The translations under genes and the position numbers were made by a program. Shown here piece after piece: positions 6,919 to 9,300 of a stretch of DNA of 9,300 nucleotides; within the stretch, counting starts at the first letter, position 1; each line of letters opens with the position of its first letter. The notes beneath the pieces were generated by a model. That model made no database searches. It saw only the letters and a list, made by a program, of their open reading frames with translations, and was not told the DNA's origin. Location: assembly GCA_021805585.1 (NCBI GenBank), contig JAJZEY010000174.1, positions 1 through 9,300 on the forward strand, given 5' to 3'. Origin of the DNA: Planctomycetota bacterium. GTDB taxonomy: Bacteria; Planctomycetota; Phycisphaerae; WQYP01.

Positions 6919-7599
6919 TCACCGCGTCGGCGGAGCATTGGCTGCCAAAGTCAAATGCGCCAGATATTCCATATTCCCGCCATGCCCCGCAATTGGACTT
7001 TGCACCACCGCCCGCACTGTCAGATTCATTTGCGTTATTCGCCCAAGTACACGCCTTAAAACCACCAGAGATTGCGCCGGCTGCAGCACGCCCTTTTGCC
7101 GACGCGCATCGGCGGATTCATAATGCGGCTTAATAAGCGTAATAATCCAGCCATTGGGTTTAAGCAGCCGGGCCGCGGCCGGCAGAATTTTATCCTGCGG
7201 CGTCCAGCCGGTGTCCACCGTAATTGCATCAACTAATTCAGGTAATTGCAGGTGCAGGGCGTTAACCCGCTCCATCACCACCACACGCGGGTCGCGCCGC
7301 AGTTTCCAGGCCAGCACGCCATAACCCGTGTCCACCGCATAAACGCGCGCCGCACCCTGCGCCAACAGGCACTGCACAAAACCACCCACATTGCAGCCCA
7401 GATCGGCCGCTAAGCAATTATTTAATGGAAGATTCCAGGTGTGCAGCGCCGCATGCAGTTTCAGCCCCGACCGCGAAACAAAATCCGGCGTAGTAAAGCC
7501 GACGGGAACCGTCGGCATAAATGATTCAAATTTCGTTGGCGGATTCCCACCAGCCAGGGCATCTTCGGGTTTGCGGGAATCGGGTTGAATTTCAACCAT
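6919..7599 (-). CDS. TlyA/FtsJ-like rRNA 2'-O-methyltransferase lacking the S4 domain
   Basis: The product (226 aa) is a SAM-dependent methyltransferase of the RrmJ/FtsJ fold, closest in pattern to TlyA (16S/23S rRNA ribose methylation). Landmarks: FVSRSGLKLHAAL (residues 40-52), DLGCNVGGFVQCLL (66-79, SAM motif I), VYAVDTGYGVLAWKLRRDPRV (86-106), D129 in ITVDTGW, LIKPHYE (155-161) and SPIAGHGGNMEYL (201-213). The K-D-K-E tetrad described for TlyA appears complete as K47, D129, K157 and E211. TlyA normally has about 60 N-terminal residues of S4 RNA-binding domain; here the first 39 are low-complexity and polar, with no S4 pattern. ATG 7599 is the first in-frame start after a TAG near 7680, with only a weak ribosome binding site; M28 (7518) is a possible alternative start. 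It lies downstream of rpsT on the same strand, consistent with a ribosome-related role. Exact target nucleotide unknown. Confidence 0.85.
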   Translation of the reverse strand: MVEIQPDSRKPEDALAGGNPPTKFESFMPTVPVGFTTPDFVSRSGLKLHAALHTWNLPLNNCLAADLGCNVGGFVQCLLAQGAARVYAVDTGYGVLAWKLRRDPRVVVMERVNALHLQLPELVDAITVDTGWTPQDKILPAAARLLKPNGWIITLIKPHYESADARRQKGVLQPAQSLVVLRRVLGRITQMNLTVRAVVQSPIAGHGGNMEYLAHLTLAANAPPTR

Positions 7600-7679
7600 A
7601 CCGGCCCAGCCCTTTTTCCGTTCGTGCCCCGGCGCGGCGGCCGCGCCAAGGCAACGATGCCGGCTCGTTTCCCCAGGCT

Positions 7680-7720
7680 AAAAAAATGGACGCGCCGGCA
7701 CCGGCCGCGGCGAACCGGTG
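7680..7720 (-). terminator. Probable rho-independent terminator behind rpsT
   Basis: On the minus strand, two overlapping GC-rich hairpins are possible: CACCGG/CCGGTG (7715-7720 with 7699-7704) and CGCCG/CGGCG (7708-7712 with 7693-7697). A run of seven Ts (7680-7686) follows the inner hairpin after about six bases. This lies 23 bases behind the rpsT stop. The stem-to-T distance is a little long, so efficiency is uncertain and the methyltransferase may be partly cotranscribed. Confidence 0.55.
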
Positions 7721-7743
7721 ATGCCCCCGCTTGGGACGGCATA

Positions 7744-8019
7744 TCAGGCTTGGCCGGCCTTGAGTGTATTCAACCGCTTCATCAGGCGGCTCTTTTTCCG
7801 AGCGATGGTGTTTTTGTGCACCGTCCCCTTGGCCCCGATGCGATCCAGGGTGCTGACCGTACCAGCCACCGCGGCCTGGGCCGCGGTCACATCTTTTTTA
7901 TCCAGCAGCGCGGTGAACTTTTTCACTTCCACACGCAAAATCTTCTTGCGGTCACGGTTGCGCAAACGCCGCCGAGCATCCTGCCGGATTCTTTTTTTAG
8001 CCGAGAGACTGTGTGCCAC
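7744..8019 (-). CDS. rpsT: 30S ribosomal protein S20
   Basis: The product (91 aa) is bS20, a primary 16S rRNA-binding protein of the small subunit. The sequence is highly basic and helical, with the family hallmarks AHSLSAKKRIRQDARRRLRNR at the N-terminus and the C-terminal LDRIGAKGTVHKN and ARKKSRLMKRLN. Length matches the usual 85-95 aa. The start codon is GTG at 8019, chosen because AAGGAG (8026-8031) lies six bases upstream and the family begins with MAH. A weak start codon is also known for Escherichia coli rpsT, which uses UUG and is autoregulated; whether the same holds here is inference. A candidate promoter stands about 100 bases upstream and a probable terminator behind. Confidence 0.97.
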   Translation of the reverse strand: MAHSLSAKKRIRQDARRRLRNRDRKKILRVEVKKFTALLDKKDVTAAQAAVAGTVSTLDRIGAKGTVHKNTIARKKSRLMKRLNTLKAGQA

Positions 8020-8126
8020 GCAAAACTCCTTCGCCGCTGTAATGGCAATTCATTGGTTCATTCACCCGACAACGCGGCTTCCAGTGCATTGTGCAACCGG
8101 TCATGCCAGATTGTCTTAAGCCCGTC

Positions 8127-8155
8127 ATAATCCCATAAACCCGGAAAAATTGCAA
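8127..8155 (-). promoter_or_regulatory. Candidate rpsT promoter with extended -10
   Basis: On the minus strand TTGCAA (8150-8155, 4 of 6) and GATTAT (8127-8132, 4 of 6) are spaced by 17 bases. TGG directly before the -10 hexamer gives an extended -10 (TGn). The leader would be about 100 bases. It was found by eye and is weak on each hexamer. Confidence 0.35.
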
Positions 8156-8428
8156 TATCCCCGATTCAACAATCCCCCGTCTCAATATTTCCGGAAGGGC
8201 GCATATTTTGCCGGAATTTGCTAAACCGCTTGCCCACCGCCTTTTTTTTGGGCTTCACTGCGGGTGCCGGCCGACCAGGAGCCGGCGCGAATCGCGACAC
8301 ACCCAACCGGATGCTCCAATAACTTTTCTATTATTACTGGCTGCGGTATTCGACCCACTTAGGAACGCGCCCGAAATAACTTCCCGACTCAGGTTTGGAC
8401 GGAGGCGGCCGCCTGTGTCACGGGACAA

Positions 8429-8560
8429 AACCGCGGATTTCGCGAATAACGCGGATACGCGGGGCCCAGGACAAGGGGCAGCGCATAAATGTAATTTGAA
8501 AACAAGTTCCGCGGCCACGGTTTGTTACTCCTATCCGCGTTATCAGCGAAATCAGCGGTT
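8429..8560. repeat. Imperfect inverted repeat of 29 bases around a 74-base core, MITE- or REP-like
   Basis: The left arm (8429-8457) and the reverse complement of the right arm (8532-8560) match at 26 of 29 positions. Each arm has an internal 9-base period: gcggatttc, gcgaataac, gcggatacg on the left, and gctgatttc, gctgataac, gcggatagg on the reverse complement of the right. The core has no ORF. Similar GCGGATTTC-type periodic repeats are, from memory, dispersed in intergenic DNA of many environmental bacteria, so this is probably one copy of a non-coding dispersed family. No target-site duplication is obvious. Confidence 0.65.
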
Positions 8561-8663
8561 CGTCAAAAGACCCTCGCCGGAAGCAAGGCTCGCGGCAGGT
8601 AAAACCAAGCCAATTAAACTGTTACGCGCCGGCGATCGATCTCGGCGTGGCCCTGTAGCTCCA

Positions 8664-8990
8664 TTAAGACAACAGCGAATGCAGGTGGATTTTCATGTCG
8701 CGTTTTAATTCGCTTTTTCGGGAAGTTATTTCGTACCAGTCCCTTACCCAGCCCTGGCCCTGCACGTAAAACGGGTGGCTGTCCGTGGTGTCAATGGTCT
8801 GCGTAACGCCATCGGCGCCTTCAATGGTCACATCCCGCAGGCTGTAGACCATATGCGACTGAACCGCGGTAACCGTTTCTTCCTGCAACGGGCCGCTGGG
8901 ATCATTCTGATTTTTGGTAAGAACCATCTGGCCCACGGTTATATTTTGAATCTGCTCCGTCTGATAAGTTCCATTGGCATTGACACCGGT
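8664..8990 (-). pseudogene. Remnant of a pretoxin-HINT (Rhs/polymorphic-toxin-associated intein-like) domain
   Basis: An open frame of 108 codons runs from just behind a TAG (8991-8993) to a TAA at 8664. It contains IQNITVGQMVLTKNQ, then VYSLRDVTIEG, then DSHPFYVQGQGWV, which match the order of Hint-domain motifs (I..I..GD.VLT, then the conserved HPF.V...GW block). HINT domains in toxin proteins cleave or release a C-terminal effector. The N-terminal Cys block is missing and the C-terminus ends in unrelated sequence after GWVRDWY. The only starts are a GTG at 8936 and internal ATGs without a ribosome binding site, while the Hint similarity already begins upstream of that GTG (TYQTEQIQNIT). 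I therefore read it as a decayed fragment of a larger toxin gene rather than a small functional gene. Confidence 0.6.
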
Positions 8991-9300
8991 CTAAAATTCG
9001 TCGCTTTCGCGTCCACGCGAAATTTTCTCGGAAACAATTTTACTCCATTCAGAAACAATGGCCGCATCGGCACCAGCCGAGGCCAAACATCTTCGGACGG
9101 CACCCGTTTCGGATTTTAGTTTAGGAAAGCGCAACAACAGTTCCGCCAAATCCCTGCGGTCCGTAAATGATTTCGGATTTCCCCGACGACGGCAAAAGGC
9201 GATAACCTTCGCTGCAATCAATTCCTCCGGCGAAATGACCAGCACGCCTTTCACCCGGCGCGACGTCGGCAATGACCCGACGGGCCGAATATCCACCAAA
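8991..9300 (-). CDS. Probable nucleotidyltransferase, AbiEii-like, C-terminal part (5' end outside window)
   Basis: This frame is open from the right window edge to a TAG at 8991, giving about 103 residues. The only start inside is a TTG at 9299 without context, so the gene very probably begins beyond the window. The visible part has VISPEELIAAKVIAFCRRRG followed by FTDRRDLAELLLRFPKLK. That resembles the helical region after the catalytic fold in AbiEii/AbiGii-type nucleotidyltransferases, where an invariant Lys in AxKxxA is followed by an R-D-x-x-D/E-L element. The acidic end (SDEF) looks like a natural C-terminus. AbiEii proteins are the toxin half of type IV toxin-antitoxin or abortive-infection pairs, normally with an AbiEi antitoxin gene upstream, here outside the window. 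The catalytic GS...D motif is not visible, so the family call is tentative. Confidence 0.5.
   Translation of the reverse strand, partial: LVDIRPVGSLPTSRRVKGVLVISPEELIAAKVIAFCRRRGNPKSFTDRRDLAELLLRFPKLKSETGAVRRCLASAGADAAIVSEWSKIVSEKISRGRESDEF

Larger units (their letters stand above)
8020..8663. other. Long stretch without a convincing gene
   Basis: The first 180 bases serve as the rpsT leader and promoter region. Beyond that no reading frame resembles a protein: a plus-strand frame at 8208-8708 is Arg/Pro-rich, matches nothing I know and runs through the inverted repeat at 8429-8560. No tRNA, rRNA or CRISPR pattern is visible. A T8 run at 8242-8249 on the plus strand has no clear stem before it. 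Confidence 0.6.

Noticed and set aside
6258..6938. A 226-codon minus-strand frame antisense to the esterase.
   Set aside because: It mirrors the esterase coding sequence without any domain of its own; the plus-strand esterase has a full catalytic triad.
6912..6945. A possible bidirectional terminator between the convergent esterase and methyltransferase genes.
   Set aside because: Only a 4-bp stem (CCGC/GCGG) is available, inside the methyltransferase end and without a T-run in either direction.
8640..8690. A tRNA-like string, ctgtagctcc, near 8652.
   Set aside because: No acceptor stem, T-arm GTTCGA or anticodon arm can be fitted around it.
8208..8708. A 166-codon plus-strand frame upstream of the HINT remnant.
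   Set aside because: It has Arg/Pro-rich composition, no recognisable motif and no ribosome binding site. It spans the inverted repeat and overlaps the HINT remnant antisense, so it is most likely a chance frame in GC-rich DNA.

Overview
The window reads as chromosomal DNA of a Gram-negative, moderately GC-rich bacterium, probably of the Planctomycetota/PVC type. This rests on style only: a type IV pilus PilM with a long membrane-anchored extension, a Tat-exported mutarotase and a secreted carbohydrate-esterase-like hydrolase, with strong GGAGG-type ribosome binding sites. There is no 16S or other decisive marker, so the taxonomic guess is inference.

Layout. Positions 1-2611 (minus strand) hold a type IV pilus inner-membrane platform: a PilM-PilN-like fusion protein, followed by a partial single-pass membrane protein in the position where PilO is expected. 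A candidate promoter lies in the 334-base gap upstream. Positions 2946-5682 (minus) hold an alkaline-phosphatase-superfamily phosphodiesterase and, upstream of it, a Tat/lipoprotein-type aldose 1-epimerase. A clear rho-independent terminator separates these two, so they are probably not one operon. A secreted alpha/beta-hydrolase of the acetyl-xylan-esterase-like family diverges from the epimerase on the plus strand (5949-6911). The epimerase and esterase together suggest extracytoplasmic sugar processing. The esterase converges, with a 7-base gap, on a TlyA/FtsJ-like rRNA 2'-O-methyltransferase gene (6919-7599, minus) that lacks the usual N-terminal S4 domain. Upstream of that is rpsT, encoding ribosomal protein S20 (7744-8019, minus), with a GTG start, a candidate promoter and a probable terminator.

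The right end (8020-9300) looks accessory. A 640-base stretch without a convincing gene contains a 29-base imperfect inverted repeat built on a 9-base period, typical of a small dispersed or MITE-like element. It is followed by a remnant of a pretoxin-HINT (Rhs/polymorphic-toxin-associated) domain. That remnant sits in the same reading frame as, and directly behind the stop codon of, a gene resembling the C-terminal part of AbiEii-type nucleotidyltransferases, which runs off the window.

I see no complete undescribed system. The points most worth a second look are the PilM-PilN fusion, the S4-less TlyA homologue, the inverted-repeat element and the nucleotidyltransferase/HINT-remnant junction.
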